Positions 8,367 through 17,373 of a stretch of 64,000 nt of DNA are shown piece after piece. The stretch covers positions 1 through 64,000 of the forward strand of contig CBFHMJ010000025.1 in the NCBI GenBank assembly GCA_965656875.1, read 5' to 3'. The notes below the pieces were generated by a model that did no database searches, was not told where the DNA came from, and worked only from the letters and a program-made list of their open reading frames with translations. Source of the DNA: CBFHMJ01 sp965656875. Its GTDB lineage: Bacteria > Pseudomonadota > Gammaproteobacteria > Enterobacterales > Alteromonadaceae. The translations under genes and the position numbers were made by a program. Each line of letters opens with the position of its first letter. The first letter of the stretch is position 1.

Positions 8367-9155
8367 TTACAGCTGCTGTATCGCTGTACCTAGCATCTGA
8401 TCAACGGTTGAAATCACTTTTGAGTTCATTTCATAAACTCGCTGACTTTCAATCAAGTTAACCAATTCTTCGGTCACATTAACGTTAGAAGTCTCTAAAG
8501 CGCCTTGCATCAGGATCCCTAATCCTTCAAGCCCCGGAACACCCTGTACTGGCGCTCCACTGACTGCAGTCTCGGTATAAAGATTTTGACCTACAGGTTC
8601 TAAACCAGCCGGATTAATGAAATTAGTTACGGTAATCTGCCCCACGTTCACGTTGTCAGCCTGCCCCTGAATCTTGACAGATACCTGACCATCCTGAGCA
8701 ATAGTAACCTGCTGAGCATCTGGCGGGATCGTGATATTCGGCTGCAATTGAAATCCCGCACCTGATGTAACCAACTGACCATTTTCATCAGTGGTGAACT
8801 GACCATTTCGAGTGTATGCAATAGAACCGTCAGGTTGCAAAATCTCAAAAAATCCCTGCCCCTGAATCATCACATCCAGAGAATTTTCAGTCGTCAGCAT
8901 GTTACCTTGAGAAAAATTACGTTGTGTAGCAACAACTTTGGCACCGGCACCCAACATTAAACCGTTAGGCAATTCGGTATCAGCAGAAGAACGACCGCCG
9001 GGTTGATTAACATTTTGATAGAGTAGATCTTCAAAAACTGCTCTGCTCTTTTTAAAACCCACAGTACTGGAGTTCGCCAGGTTATTAGAAATAACCGAAA
9101 TATCACGGGTTTGTGCGTCTAGTCCCGTTTTACTAATCCATAAAGCTGGATGCAT
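8367..9155 (-). CDS. flgG: Flagellar distal rod protein FlgG
   Basis: FlgG builds the distal rod. The 262-residue protein starts MHPALWISKTGLDAQTRDIS and has the axial motif VISNNLANSSTVGFKKSRA plus the C-terminal TSNVNVTEELVNLIESQRVY. Length is that of the family. It lies between flgF and flgH, transcribed from the sigma-54 promoter upstream of flgF. Confidence 0.97.
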   Translation of the reverse strand: MHPALWISKTGLDAQTRDISVISNNLANSSTVGFKKSRAVFEDLLYQNVNQPGGRSSADTELPNGLMLGAGAKVVATQRNFSQGNMLTTENSLDVMIQGQGFFEILQPDGSIAYTRNGQFTTDENGQLVTSGAGFQLQPNITIPPDAQQVTIAQDGQVSVKIQGQADNVNVGQITVTNFINPAGLEPVGQNLYTETAVSGAPVQGVPGLEGLGILMQGALETSNVNVTEELVNLIESQRVYEMNSKVISTVDQMLGTAIQQL

Positions 9156-9212
9156 AAATCACCTCAATAACTTGTAATTAAACGACCTTGCCTGACATTT
9201 AATTAACTGTGA

Positions 9213-9956
9213 TTAGACTACTCTCATAATCTGGTTATGCTGACGATCATTTGACTCAGCACTCTTCATTAATTTCACTTGCAACTCAAATTGCCTTTGC
9301 AAACTCAGCATATGTGTCATTTCAGACACCGCATTCACATTACTGGATTCCAATGCGCCACTCATAACAGTTACGTTGGCATCGGCGTCATTTAACTGAC
9401 CATCCTTACGGCGAAATAACCCATTGTTATCTTTAAACATATCTCTGAGTTCAGGCTTAACCAGCTTAATTCTGTCGATATCTTCGATCGCGTTAGCTGG
9501 CGCTCCTTGAGGTAGTACAGAAATCATGCCATTTTTTCCGATTTCAATTTTTTCAAGAGGAACCGGTAGCTGAACAGGGCCTAATTCCCCCATAACCATC
9601 AGGCCGTTTGCGGTTTCCAGTGTTCCCGCCTCAGTAATTCGTAAATCACCTTTACGCGTATAAGCTTCACTACCATCAGGAGCCTGAACTGCAATCCAAC
9701 CATCACCTTCTACAGCAATGTCCAGGTCACGACCTGTTGTTATCAGTGCGCCACCTTCAAGATTTTGCCCAGGACGTTCCGTCATCGCAAAGACACGAGT
9801 AGGATGCCCTTCGCCAAACGCCTGCATTGAGCGAGCTTGTTCGAAATCTGCTTTAAAACCTGTTGTTTTGGCATTTGCCAGGTTATTGGCACGCAAAGCA
9901 ATAGAATTCATATTCTGCTTGGCACCGCTCATCGAAATGTACAATAGGTTATCCAT
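9213..9956 (-). CDS. flgF: Flagellar proximal rod protein FlgF
   Basis: FlgF is a proximal rod subunit. The 247-residue protein starts MDNLLYISMSGAKQNMNSIA and has RANNLANAKTTGFKADFEQA. The C-terminal part carries SSNVNAVSEMTHMLSLQRQFE. The ATG at 9956 is chosen over an in-frame GTG four codons upstream because GAGG lies 7 bases before it. A strong sigma-54 promoter lies at 9998-10013. Confidence 0.96.
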   Translation of the reverse strand: MDNLLYISMSGAKQNMNSIALRANNLANAKTTGFKADFEQARSMQAFGEGHPTRVFAMTERPGQNLEGGALITTGRDLDIAVEGDGWIAVQAPDGSEAYTRKGDLRITEAGTLETANGLMVMGELGPVQLPVPLEKIEIGKNGMISVLPQGAPANAIEDIDRIKLVKPELRDMFKDNNGLFRRKDGQLNDADANVTVMSGALESSNVNAVSEMTHMLSLQRQFELQVKLMKSAESNDRQHNQIMRVV

Positions 9957-9997
9957 CGTTCGCCTCACGACAATTTTTTGAATGTTAAACAGACAAA

Positions 9998-10013
9998 AGC
10001 AATATGAGTGCCA
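9998..10013 (-). promoter_or_regulatory. Sigma-54 promoter of flgFGH
   Basis: Minus-strand TGGCACTCATATTGCT is nearly the consensus sigma-54 element, about 45 bp upstream of flgF. Confidence 0.85.
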
Positions 10014-10055
10014 GAAAGATAAAATGAATTGAAAAAATGAAGAGATTTATAAATG

Positions 10056-10082
10056 ATGGGGAAATCTGAACGATTTCCCCAT
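10056..10082 (-). terminator. Hairpin terminator after flgE
   Basis: Perfect 11-bp stem (ATGGGGAAATC / GATTTCCCCAT) with a 5-base loop, 40 bp after the flgE stop. The T-run is weak, but position and stem strength suggest it ends the flgBCDE transcript. Confidence 0.65.
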
Positions 10083-10121
10083 AGATATTGAGAAATTTGA
10101 GCAATAAACGAACTAAATAGA

Positions 10122-11456
10122 TTACCGAATCTGTAGCACGGTTTGCTGAAGAGTACTATTTACTTCCAGCGCACGAGAATTAGCCTGGAAATTCCGCTGG
10201 GCACTAATAAGGTCAACCAGCTCTGTCGTTAAATTGACGTTTGAAGCTTCAAGTGCTGATGAATTAATTGAACCAAAAGTTCCTGTATTCGCTTCACCAG
10301 CAAGTGGCTCTCCAGATTCAAGGCTTTTCTTCCAGGAGGTATTACCAACCTGAGTCATTCCTTGAGGATTAGCAAAACGTACCAGTGCAACCTGACCAAG
10401 GAACGTTGAATCACCATTACTGAACGATGCCACAATCTTACCTGCAGAATCGATATCAATACCAGTTAGTCGTCCAACAGTTGCACCGTCCTGTTCAAGG
10501 TTAGTAACTTCAAAATTACCTGCAAATTGTGAAGGCACTCGTGAACCTGCAGCATCACTGAAATTTACCTGCATATTAGCTGGGAATTCAGCTCCATTTG
10601 ACAACAAGTTACTAATACCTGCACCGGCGCCACCAGTAATGCTAATAGGTGGGAAGGTAGTTGCTGGCGGTGCTATCTGAGGATTACCGCTGGCATCGAA
10701 TGTTACGGTTGCAGCTGGCGCACCTGCGACACCACCACCCACGTTTGCACCCGCAACGCCTGAAATATCAGTTCCATCCATAGTTAAATGCACATCCCAC
10801 TGTCCCTGTACCGCCGTTTTCACGTAATACATTCCAAGCACATGAGATTCACCCAAACTATCAAAAACAGTAATTGATGTTGAGGATGTGTATGAAGCGG
10901 TATCTGTTGGAGAGAATGCTGCATTTGCCGGCACGGTAGCATTTGCATCAAGGTTCATTACCGTGAACACATTCGATGTAGCACGAGGAGCACCAGCAGA
11001 ATCAGGGATTTGAACTGGGACTGTTGTACTTAAACTAACACTTGATGCATTACCCGTTGCCGGGTCGACCTGGAAGCCCTGCAACAAATTGCCCTGCGAA
11101 TCCACGATAAAGTTATCTTTGTTCAACTTGAACGCACCAGCACGGGTATAGCTTAAATCTCGTGACGACAAATCAGGCGTCGTAACGAAGAATCCATCAC
11201 CTGTGATCGCTAAATCCAGGGAGTTATTCGTGAAATCCAGTGATCCCTGGTGGAACTGTTGAGCAACTTGTGTCGTCAAAACACCGTCACCCACTTTTGT
11301 CTTTCCTGAGCTGAAAATTGACGATGCATAAACGTTCGCAAATTCAGCTCGTGACTCTTTAAAACCAACAGTATTAACGTTTGCAATGTTATTCGCAGTT
11401 GTATCAAGATCTTTCTGTGCAGCTGCGATACCACTTAGTGCTATTCCAAAGCTCAT
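10122..11456 (-). CDS. flgE: Flagellar hook protein FlgE
   Basis: FlgE is the hook subunit. The 444-residue protein starts MSFGIALSGIAAAQKDLDTT and has TTANNIANVNTVGFKESRAE near the N-terminus. The C-terminus has LEASNVNLTTELVDLISAQR. The central region is rich in Ala, Gly, Ser and Thr, as in other hook proteins. It follows flgD by 49 bp and ends the flgBCDE unit. Confidence 0.96.
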   Translation of the reverse strand: MSFGIALSGIAAAQKDLDTTANNIANVNTVGFKESRAEFANVYASSIFSSGKTKVGDGVLTTQVAQQFHQGSLDFTNNSLDLAITGDGFFVTTPDLSSRDLSYTRAGAFKLNKDNFIVDSQGNLLQGFQVDPATGNASSVSLSTTVPVQIPDSAGAPRATSNVFTVMNLDANATVPANAAFSPTDTASYTSSTSITVFDSLGESHVLGMYYVKTAVQGQWDVHLTMDGTDISGVAGANVGGGVAGAPAATVTFDASGNPQIAPPATTFPPISITGGAGAGISNLLSNGAEFPANMQVNFSDAAGSRVPSQFAGNFEVTNLEQDGATVGRLTGIDIDSAGKIVASFSNGDSTFLGQVALVRFANPQGMTQVGNTSWKKSLESGEPLAGEANTGTFGSINSSALEASNVNLTTELVDLISAQRNFQANSRALEVNSTLQQTVLQIR

Positions 11457-11505
11457 ACTCTAACCCTCTCTCAATATCTCAATAACTTAATTTGTTGCTA
11501 TCTCA

Positions 11506-12183
11506 TTAACCAGCGACTTCAAGAACATCTGTAAATGCAATTGTTCCATTATTCGTGTTCACTGTAAGACCTCCACCGCCGGCACCAATATTGACGCTAT
11601 TCACTTTGGTGTAAGTCGCTACCGTTAATGCAGTATTCTTGCCAGCTATACGGCCTTCAGCCTTAATTACATAATTTCCATCAGGAGCCTTTCCGCCGTC
11701 CTGGGTCGTCCCGTCCCATGAGAAATCAATGGTTCCACCACTGTGATTTCCTAATGAAACAGTTTTAATTAGCTGACCGTTTTCGTCTTCAACTCGAAGC
11801 GTTACATCTTGTGCAGCTTTTGGTGAAGCAATCATACCTTTAAGTGGTTCTTCACCAACCTTGTTCACATCACCCGTTGGGATTAATACATCTCGACCAA
11901 TAAGTGAAGATGCCTGTAGTGCTTGCCCAGATGTCATTGATGCCGACAAATTTTTGAATTCACTGTTCAAACTCTGAATACCATCAGCCATCGTGAAATT
12001 TGTCATCTGAGAAATCATTTGATCGTTATCAACAGGTTTCGTGGGATCCTGATAGGCCAGTTGTTGTGTCAACAGTGAGAAAAAATCTTCCTGCTTCAAC
12101 GTCTGATTATCGTCCGACGTTTTGGGCTGTTCAGGTTGGCCACGTAGGCTGTCAATGTAGGTATTTGAAGATATTCCTGTCAC
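11506..12183 (-). CDS. flgD: Hook assembly scaffold FlgD
   Basis: FlgD caps the growing hook. The 225-residue protein has the conserved N-terminal region (LKQEDFFSLLTQQLAYQDPT, DNDQMISQMTNFTMADGI) and a C-terminal FlgD Ig/tudor-like domain (residues about 110-220, including DENGQLIKTV and DFSWDGTTQDGGKAPDGNY). It lies between flgC and flgE. Confidence 0.96.
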   Translation of the reverse strand: MTGISSNTYIDSLRGQPEQPKTSDDNQTLKQEDFFSLLTQQLAYQDPTKPVDNDQMISQMTNFTMADGIQSLNSEFKNLSASMTSGQALQASSLIGRDVLIPTGDVNKVGEEPLKGMIASPKAAQDVTLRVEDENGQLIKTVSLGNHSGGTIDFSWDGTTQDGGKAPDGNYVIKAEGRIAGKNTALTVATYTKVNSVNIGAGGGGLTVNTNNGTIAFTDVLEVAG

Positions 12184-12222
12184 GACGTTTACCTTAATGA
12201 TTAGTGTTTAGTAGAAACTACG

Positions 12223-12648
12223 TTATCCCTGTTGACCCATTCTCAATGTTCTGGAAATCATCTGTTTTGCAGAGTCAGCCACCTGAACATTCGTTTGGTA
12301 TGAACGAGAAGCGGAAATCATATTTGCCATCTCTTCAACGACATTGACGTTTGACTTATATATAAAGCCATTTTCGTCTGCCATTGGATGATTTGGTGAG
12401 TATTCGATGTTAACCGGCTTATCACTTTCCACGATCCCCAATACTTTCACACCTGCAGACTGACCTTGCTGTTCACCAAACGCTTTATTCAGCTCAGCAG
12501 AAAAAACAGGATGCCTGGCTTTGTAAGTCTGGTCGATGCTACTGGATACACTCTCTGCATTAGCGATATTACTTGCAGTAGTATTCAGCCGAATGGACTG
12601 AGCACTCATACCGGTGCCAGATATATTGAATACGTTATAAAGACTCAT
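12223..12648 (-). CDS. flgC: Flagellar proximal rod protein FlgC
   Basis: FlgC is a proximal rod subunit. The 141-residue protein has the axial N-terminus (MSAQSIRLNTTASNIANAES) and C-terminus (NVVEEMANMISASRSYQTNV). Two bases separate its start from the flgB stop, consistent with coupled translation. Confidence 0.96.
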   Translation of the reverse strand: MSLYNVFNISGTGMSAQSIRLNTTASNIANAESVSSSIDQTYKARHPVFSAELNKAFGEQQGQSAGVKVLGIVESDKPVNIEYSPNHPMADENGFIYKSNVNVVEEMANMISASRSYQTNVQVADSAKQMISRTLRMGQQG

Positions 12649-12650
12649 GG

Positions 12651-13049
12651 TTATCTACCTCCGGATAGTGCTTTTTTCAGGCCAGAAAAACGTCCATTAA
12701 GAAATGTCAGTGAAGCTTGATACTCCATCGCATTTTCAATGAACAAGTTTCTTTCTTTTTGTACATCAACTGTATTGCCATCGCCCGTATCAGGTTGATC
12801 GGGGACTCGATAAACAGAATCTGCATTAATAGATGTGGGAAGATCGAAGTGTTTTTCGTGAGTTCTGTTAACGCCCTTCATGCTTCTGGATGTTGCATCA
12901 GCAAGCACAGAACCAAAATCAAGATCTTTAGATTTGTATCCTGGTGTATCTGCATTAGCGATGTTATTAGCAAGGATTTCGGTGCGTCGAGATCTTGCTA
13001 ATAACATATCAGGGTGAACACCCAATGCATTTTTGAAGTTGATTGCCAT
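12651..13049 (-). CDS. flgB: Flagellar proximal rod protein FlgB
   Basis: FlgB is a proximal rod subunit and the first gene of flgBCDE. The 132-residue protein has LARSRRTEILANNIANADTP near the N-terminus and the short C-terminal helix (MEYQASLTFLNGRFSGLKKA). A sigma-54 promoter lies at 13086-13101. Confidence 0.96.
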   Translation of the reverse strand: MAINFKNALGVHPDMLLARSRRTEILANNIANADTPGYKSKDLDFGSVLADATSRSMKGVNRTHEKHFDLPTSINADSVYRVPDQPDTGDGNTVDVQKERNLFIENAMEYQASLTFLNGRFSGLKKALSGGR

Positions 13050-13085
13050 AACTCAGTCCGGTTTAACTATACCTGAACTGATAAA

Positions 13086-13101
13086 AGCAATATGCGGGCC
13101 A
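13086..13101 (-). promoter_or_regulatory. Sigma-54 promoter of flgBCDE
   Basis: Minus-strand TGGCCCGCATATTGCT has correct -24/-12 spacing and lies about 37 bp upstream of flgB. Confidence 0.8.
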
Positions 13102-13113
13102 GAAATTTAGGAG

Positions 13114-13947
13114 TTAACTTTTCTTTTGATAAATAATGCCAGGATTACAGCGAATCATATCGAACTCCTCGCTTAAACCGGACATAGACTCTGAAGCACC
13201 AAGCAGCAAATAACCATTAGGATTCAATGCTTTAGCAAAATTATTTACTATTTTAGACTTCAATTCCGGAGAGAAGTAAATAAGTACATTTCGACAAAAA
13301 ATAATATCGAATTTACCCATCAATGCATAACTGTCTAATAAATTCAGATGACGAAAACTTGTCATCCGGCGGACATTTTCCTTAACCTGCATCATGCCAT
13401 TGCCGACATTGTCAAAAAATCGTTGCCGTCTTTCCGCTGACAAGCCTCTCGATAAAGCTAATCCGTCATACGTCGCTTCTTTGCAAAGATCCAACATTGT
13501 ATTTGAAATGTCAGTACCAACAATATTGACACCTAAAGGAAGAGAGCCCGGATTAGCCAGTTGGAATTCACTAACCGACATCGCCAGAGAAAATGGTTCC
13601 TGACCTGAAGAGCAAGCAGCTGACCAGATTTTGACGGGTCTTCGTGTATTCTGAAGTTCTTTTAACAGGCGAGTTTTTAATAACTCAAAAGGATAGACAT
13701 CTCTAAACCATAAGGTTTCATTAGTTGTCATTGCATCAATAACGGCAGCTCTGAGCTGCCGTTCGGTAGGATTAAGTGTGCGGTTTACCAGCTCTGCCAG
13801 TGAAGCCACACCAAATCTCGACATTAGTGGTGCCAAACGACTTTTGACTAAATATAGTTTGTTTTCCCCAAGCACAATGCCGCATTGCTGTTCCAGAAAA
13901 CCTCTGAACTTGATGTAATCTGAATCGTCCAAACTTTTGTTTGACAC
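13114..13947 (-). CDS. cheR: Chemotaxis protein methyltransferase CheR
   Basis: CheR methylates glutamates on chemoreceptors using SAM. The 277-residue protein has the N-terminal helical domain (about 1-80) and the Rossmann methyltransferase domain with motif WSAACSSGQEPFSLAM and FCRNVLIYFSPE. It follows cheV by 13 bp. Placement of cheV-cheR between flgA and flgB is the usual Vibrio/Shewanella order. Confidence 0.96.
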   Translation of the reverse strand: MSNKSLDDSDYIKFRGFLEQQCGIVLGENKLYLVKSRLAPLMSRFGVASLAELVNRTLNPTERQLRAAVIDAMTTNETLWFRDVYPFELLKTRLLKELQNTRRPVKIWSAACSSGQEPFSLAMSVSEFQLANPGSLPLGVNIVGTDISNTMLDLCKEATYDGLALSRGLSAERRQRFFDNVGNGMMQVKENVRRMTSFRHLNLLDSYALMGKFDIIFCRNVLIYFSPELKSKIVNNFAKALNPNGYLLLGASESMSGLSEEFDMIRCNPGIIYQKKS

Positions 13948-13960
13948 TCGTTATTTCTCT

Positions 13961-14890
13961 CTAATCAATCTCAAGCCATTTTTTAACAGCCTGACCCAAT
14001 TCATCCGGGTTGAACTTCGCGATGAAATCATCAGCACCAACTTTCTCTACCATTGAATGGTTGAAAACACCGCTCAATGAGGTGTGAAGTATAACATGCA
14101 ATGGTGCAAGTTTAGGGTTAGCTTTAATTTCTGCCGTCAGTGTGTAACCATCCATTTCAGGCATTTCAATATCTGAAATCAATAATCCCACTTTATCTGT
14201 AACATCATTCGGGCACTCTTCAGCGATATCTTGCAAATAATTCAGCGCTTCACGGCCATTATTCTTAAGTTCTGTTACCACGCCAAGAGGAGCCAAAGCA
14301 CGCTTGATCTGATTTCTCGCTACTGCAGAATCATCTGCAATCAAAATCAAACGTTCTCCGAGATTCTCTTTAACATCCTGTTCATCCATCACATCTTCAC
14401 TGATATGTGTATCAACAGGACAAATTTCATCGAGAATTTTTTCAACATCAAGAATTTCGATAAGTTCTTTATCTATTTCTGTAACAGCGGTGAGATAATT
14501 ATATCGGCCAGATCCTTTTGGCGGTGGCATAATTGATTCCCAGTTGATATTAATAATTCGTTCAACCGAATTTACCAGGAATCCCTGCACTGAGCGGTTA
14601 TATTCAGCAATAATAACAAAACAGTTTGATGTATCTTCAATCGCCGGACCTCCAGTCGCAAGACTCAAATCAATGACTGAAATAGTTTGTCCACGAATAT
14701 AAGCGACACCACGAATGAAGCTGTTACGTTTAGGGATGGCTGTCAAAGGTGGGCACTGCAATACTTCTCTGACTTTAAAAACGTTAATCCCATAACGCTG
14801 TCTTCCTCTTAATTTAAACAACAAAAGCTCAAGGCGATTTTGTCCAACAAGCTGTGTCCGTTGGTTAACCGAGTCCAGAATACCCGCCAT
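13961..14890 (-). CDS. cheV: Chemotaxis coupling protein CheV
   Basis: CheV links receptors to CheA and is itself phosphorylated. The 309-residue protein has an N-terminal CheW-like domain (about 15-160, YGINVFKVREVLQCPPLTAI, YIRGQTISVIDL) and a C-terminal receiver domain (about 180-305, LILIADDSAVARNQI, acceptor Asp in LLISDIEMPEMDGY). It is cotranscribed with cheR. I see no clear sigma-54 or sigma-28 element upstream. Confidence 0.95.
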   Translation of the reverse strand: MAGILDSVNQRTQLVGQNRLELLLFKLRGRQRYGINVFKVREVLQCPPLTAIPKRNSFIRGVAYIRGQTISVIDLSLATGGPAIEDTSNCFVIIAEYNRSVQGFLVNSVERIININWESIMPPPKGSGRYNYLTAVTEIDKELIEILDVEKILDEICPVDTHISEDVMDEQDVKENLGERLILIADDSAVARNQIKRALAPLGVVTELKNNGREALNYLQDIAEECPNDVTDKVGLLISDIEMPEMDGYTLTAEIKANPKLAPLHVILHTSLSGVFNHSMVEKVGADDFIAKFNPDELGQAVKKWLEID

Positions 14891-15034
14891 GTTTTACTCC
14901 CAAAAAAGTGCTGTCAAAATTACCGTCGAAACATTTAGAGCGATAATTCTCAGCCGTTGTTTTATAATGCCGAAAAGACGTTACTGAAACTAAGTTTATA
15001 ACTGTTTTTACAACTATTGCAAAGAATATGAGTT

Positions 15035-15763
15035 ATGAAAGCACCGAAATTTTTTAAACACTTAACTACAGCAATTTCTGCGCTTTTTTTTGCCATCTCC
15101 GTATCTTTTTCGCCTTTGTTACACAGTGAAAACTCGTCAATAACAGACCGTCAAAAAATTGAAATACTGGCTGAAGAATTTGTCAAAAAACAGTATCCAG
15201 TACCTGAAAGTGGCGATATTACCATTAAATCAGTTCCGTTGGATCGAAGAATAAGGATTAAGCCCTGTAAATCTGATCTATCTCTAAGTATTGCAGGAAA
15301 CAGAGGGATTTCTCGTCAAACCACGGTACAGATCCGATGTAATGATGAATCGTCCTGGAATCTCTATGTTCAGGTAAGAATTACTGAAATGCAGAATGTT
15401 GTCGTCGCCAAAAGCCACATTTCTCCCGGAACGGTAATGACCGAGGAAATCTTATCCGTTGTTTTAAAAGATAAAGCACAGATTAGAGGCTATACTTTAG
15501 ACAATCCATCAATTATTATTGGTGCTAAGTCAAGCAGACATATTGCCAATGGACAGATTGTTACAACCAAACACGTATGTATGGTATGTAAGGGCGAAAG
15601 TGTTACAATTATCGCTAACGTTGACGGATTGACCGTTCAGACCACAGGAATCGCTCAAGAAAACGGAAGTATTGGCGATACAATTGCTGTACTGAATAAA
15701 CGCTCGAACAGGCGAATTGATGCAAGAGTGGTTTCAGTCAATCAAGTGCTGGTAAATATGTAA
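15035..15763 (+). CDS. flgA: P-ring assembly chaperone FlgA
   Basis: FlgA is a periplasmic chaperone for P-ring (FlgI) assembly. The 242-residue precursor has a signal peptide (about 1-30) and a C-terminal SAF-type domain (VVVAKSHISPGTVMTEEIL, ANGQIVTTKHV, NGSIGDTIAVLN). It diverges from cheV. A TATAAT at 14963-14968 may be its -10 box, but the -35 is poor. Confidence 0.93.
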   Translation: MKAPKFFKHLTTAISALFFAISVSFSPLLHSENSSITDRQKIEILAEEFVKKQYPVPESGDITIKSVPLDRRIRIKPCKSDLSLSIAGNRGISRQTTVQIRCNDESSWNLYVQVRITEMQNVVVAKSHISPGTVMTEEILSVVLKDKAQIRGYTLDNPSIIIGAKSSRHIANGQIVTTKHVCMVCKGESVTIIANVDGLTVQTTGIAQENGSIGDTIAVLNKRSNRRIDARVVSVNQVLVNM

Positions 15764-15773
15764 AAAAAACTTC

Positions 15774-15800
15774 TAAAGTTTTCTCATTTACTGCCGCTAT
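15774..15800 (+). promoter_or_regulatory. Sigma-28 promoter of flgMN
   Basis: TAAAGTTT, 11 bases, GCCGCTAT: the -35 is a perfect FliA match and the -10 is close. It lies 40 bp upstream of flgM, so the anti-sigma factor is under the sigma factor it inhibits. Confidence 0.9.
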
Positions 15801-15839
15801 AAAAACTGAAGATAATCACTATGTGGCAAGAGGTTTAAG

Positions 15840-16163
15840 ATGGCTATTAATATCAATAACTTGCACAAAGACAGGCAAGTTCAGAATAAAACTGAGCAAC
15901 AAACTCAGGTTAAACAACAAGAAAACCTGAATCGTCAGGTCACGGCACAGCGTGAAGCACCTGTAACCAAAAAAGACTCTGTGTCAATCACCCCACAAGC
16001 TCAGCAGTTTACAAAACTGCAAGAGAAAGCATCTAATTCATCAGGGGTCGATCACGGCAAAGTATCTCAGATTAAGAAAGCAATTGCTGAAGGCAAATAT
16101 GAAATTAATATTGACCGGCTTGCAGAAAAGCTGGCTAGCTTTGAATCTGATTTATTAAAATAA
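15840..16163 (+). CDS. flgM: Anti-sigma-28 factor FlgM
   Basis: FlgM binds and inhibits FliA until it is exported through the finished hook. The 107-residue protein has a polar, Gln-rich N-terminal half and the conserved C-terminal sigma-binding region (KVSQIKKAIAEGKYEINIDR, LAEKLASFESDLL). flgN starts immediately after its stop codon. Confidence 0.94.
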   Translation: MAININNLHKDRQVQNKTEQQTQVKQQENLNRQVTAQREAPVTKKDSVSITPQAQQFTKLQEKASNSSGVDHGKVSQIKKAIAEGKYEINIDRLAEKLASFESDLLK

Positions 16164-16595
16164 ATGATCGAACCTCTTTTAGCCAAACTAGATAGCCAAT
16201 ATGAGCAGCTTCTTCAGCTTGAGGAGCTGCTTTCGCGTGAATTATCCTCAATTACCGACCGTAAATTAGCTGACATCTCCACTATATCCGCCGAGAAAGC
16301 CACATCTCTGGATCAAATTCAGTTAAATGATAAAGAAATTTCCCTAATGGCTCATAAGCTTGGTGATGAATGGCATTCATCACCTGAAATAGCTGAACAA
16401 CGGCAAAAAATTGCAGTTAAACTTGAGCAATTACAAAAGATGAATGAGGTCAATGGCAAAGTTATTCAATCAAGCCAGATGATGCTCAAACAATTCAAAG
16501 ATTTGGTATTATCGTCTGTCGGCAAGAAAACTCTTACTTATGGGCAGGATGGTAAAACCTCAGGAAATTCATCGACGCTGGGTATTAAAGCCTGA
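16164..16595 (+). CDS. flgN: Flagellar export chaperone FlgN
   Basis: FlgN is the cytoplasmic chaperone for FlgK and FlgL. The 143-residue, largely helical protein has the FlgN pattern (LLQLEELLSRELSSITDRKL, near the C-terminus QMMLKQFKDLVLSS, LTYGQDGKT). It begins directly after the flgM stop codon. Confidence 0.9.
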   Translation: MIEPLLAKLDSQYEQLLQLEELLSRELSSITDRKLADISTISAEKATSLDQIQLNDKEISLMAHKLGDEWHSSPEIAEQRQKIAVKLEQLQKMNEVNGKVIQSSQMMLKQFKDLVLSSVGKKTLTYGQDGKTSGNSSTLGIKA

Positions 16596-16723
16596 AAAAG
16601 CTTCCCTAATTTCACTCACTCTTGATGAGTTATTGAATTTAATCCCCAGCGTAAAGCGCACAGGCTTCTATTTGCATTCTCAACTAACACTTCCAGAACA
16701 AGATAACATTCTTCCCTGAACCT

Positions 16724-17203
16724 TTAATAGTAACGAATTCTTTTTATCTCTTTATCCGGGTTTTGTACTTTATTAAGCTTATAAACCAGCTCTGTATCCA
16801 ATTCCATCTCTGTCGTGTACACATCTCCCACAGCATACGTTTTAATGACTTTAGCACCTTTAATAATACCCTGAACTTTTGCTTTCATTTTATCGCTGCC
16901 AGCAACCATTTGCTCGACGGTTGTACTCGCAGATAGTTGATGTCCATAAACTTGTTCAGTTAATTCCCGATAGGCTTCTATTTTTGACGCCTTAATAGCC
17001 ATTAATAGTTTTTCATCATCGCTTTTCCCCAGCTGTTTGCTGATTGACGCATAACCAATGGCATGGAATACAGGAAAAGACTCTGGTTTTACCTGCTCCC
17101 ATTGAACATGCCTTTCGTCATAAATGACTGAACAGCCTGACAGAGCAGAAATCACAAACCAAGTAAGTGCAAATTTTTTCATCATTCTAAATCCATAAAA
17201 CAA
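16724..17203 (-). CDS. flgP: FlgP-like outer-membrane lipoprotein (LPP20 family)
   Basis: FlgP proteins are outer-membrane lipoproteins of outer flagellar rings in polar flagella. The 159-residue protein has a lipoprotein signal with lipobox LSGC and an LPP20-type domain (AIKASKIEAYRELTEQVYGHQ, VKGIIKGAKVIKT-like spacing, VYTTEMELDTELVY). A GAGG before the ATG at 17203 supports that start; the ATG at 17185 (MMKKFALTW) is an alternative. It has its own sigma-54 promoter (17221-17236). No flgO is seen beside it. Confidence 0.82.
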   Translation of the reverse strand: MFYGFRMMKKFALTWFVISALSGCSVIYDERHVQWEQVKPESFPVFHAIGYASISKQLGKSDDEKLLMAIKASKIEAYRELTEQVYGHQLSASTTVEQMVAGSDKMKAKVQGIIKGAKVIKTYAVGDVYTTEMELDTELVYKLNKVQNPDKEIKRIRYY

Positions 17204-17220
17204 TTGCCTCGCCCTGTAAA

Positions 17221-17236
17221 AGCAATATTCAGGCCA
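17221..17236 (-). promoter_or_regulatory. Sigma-54 promoter of flgP
   Basis: Minus-strand TGGCCTGAATATTGCT with correct -24/-12 spacing, 18 bp from the flgP start region. Confidence 0.8.
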
Positions 17237-17277
17237 GTAACGTTTATATAGAACCTTATCAATCCAAATTTATGTTG

Positions 17278-17293
17278 TGGCATTAAATTTGCT
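17278..17293 (+). promoter_or_regulatory. Sigma-54 promoter of flgT
   Basis: TGGCATTAAATTTGCT with correct GG/GC spacing, 80 bp upstream of flgT and divergent from the flgP promoter. Confidence 0.75.
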
Positions 17294-17373
17294 ACCTTAA
17301 CCACAATATGAAGTGTGCCTGGCATATTGTTATAAGCAAACCAGCGCAACCCAATGATTCAGCGAGTTAAAGT

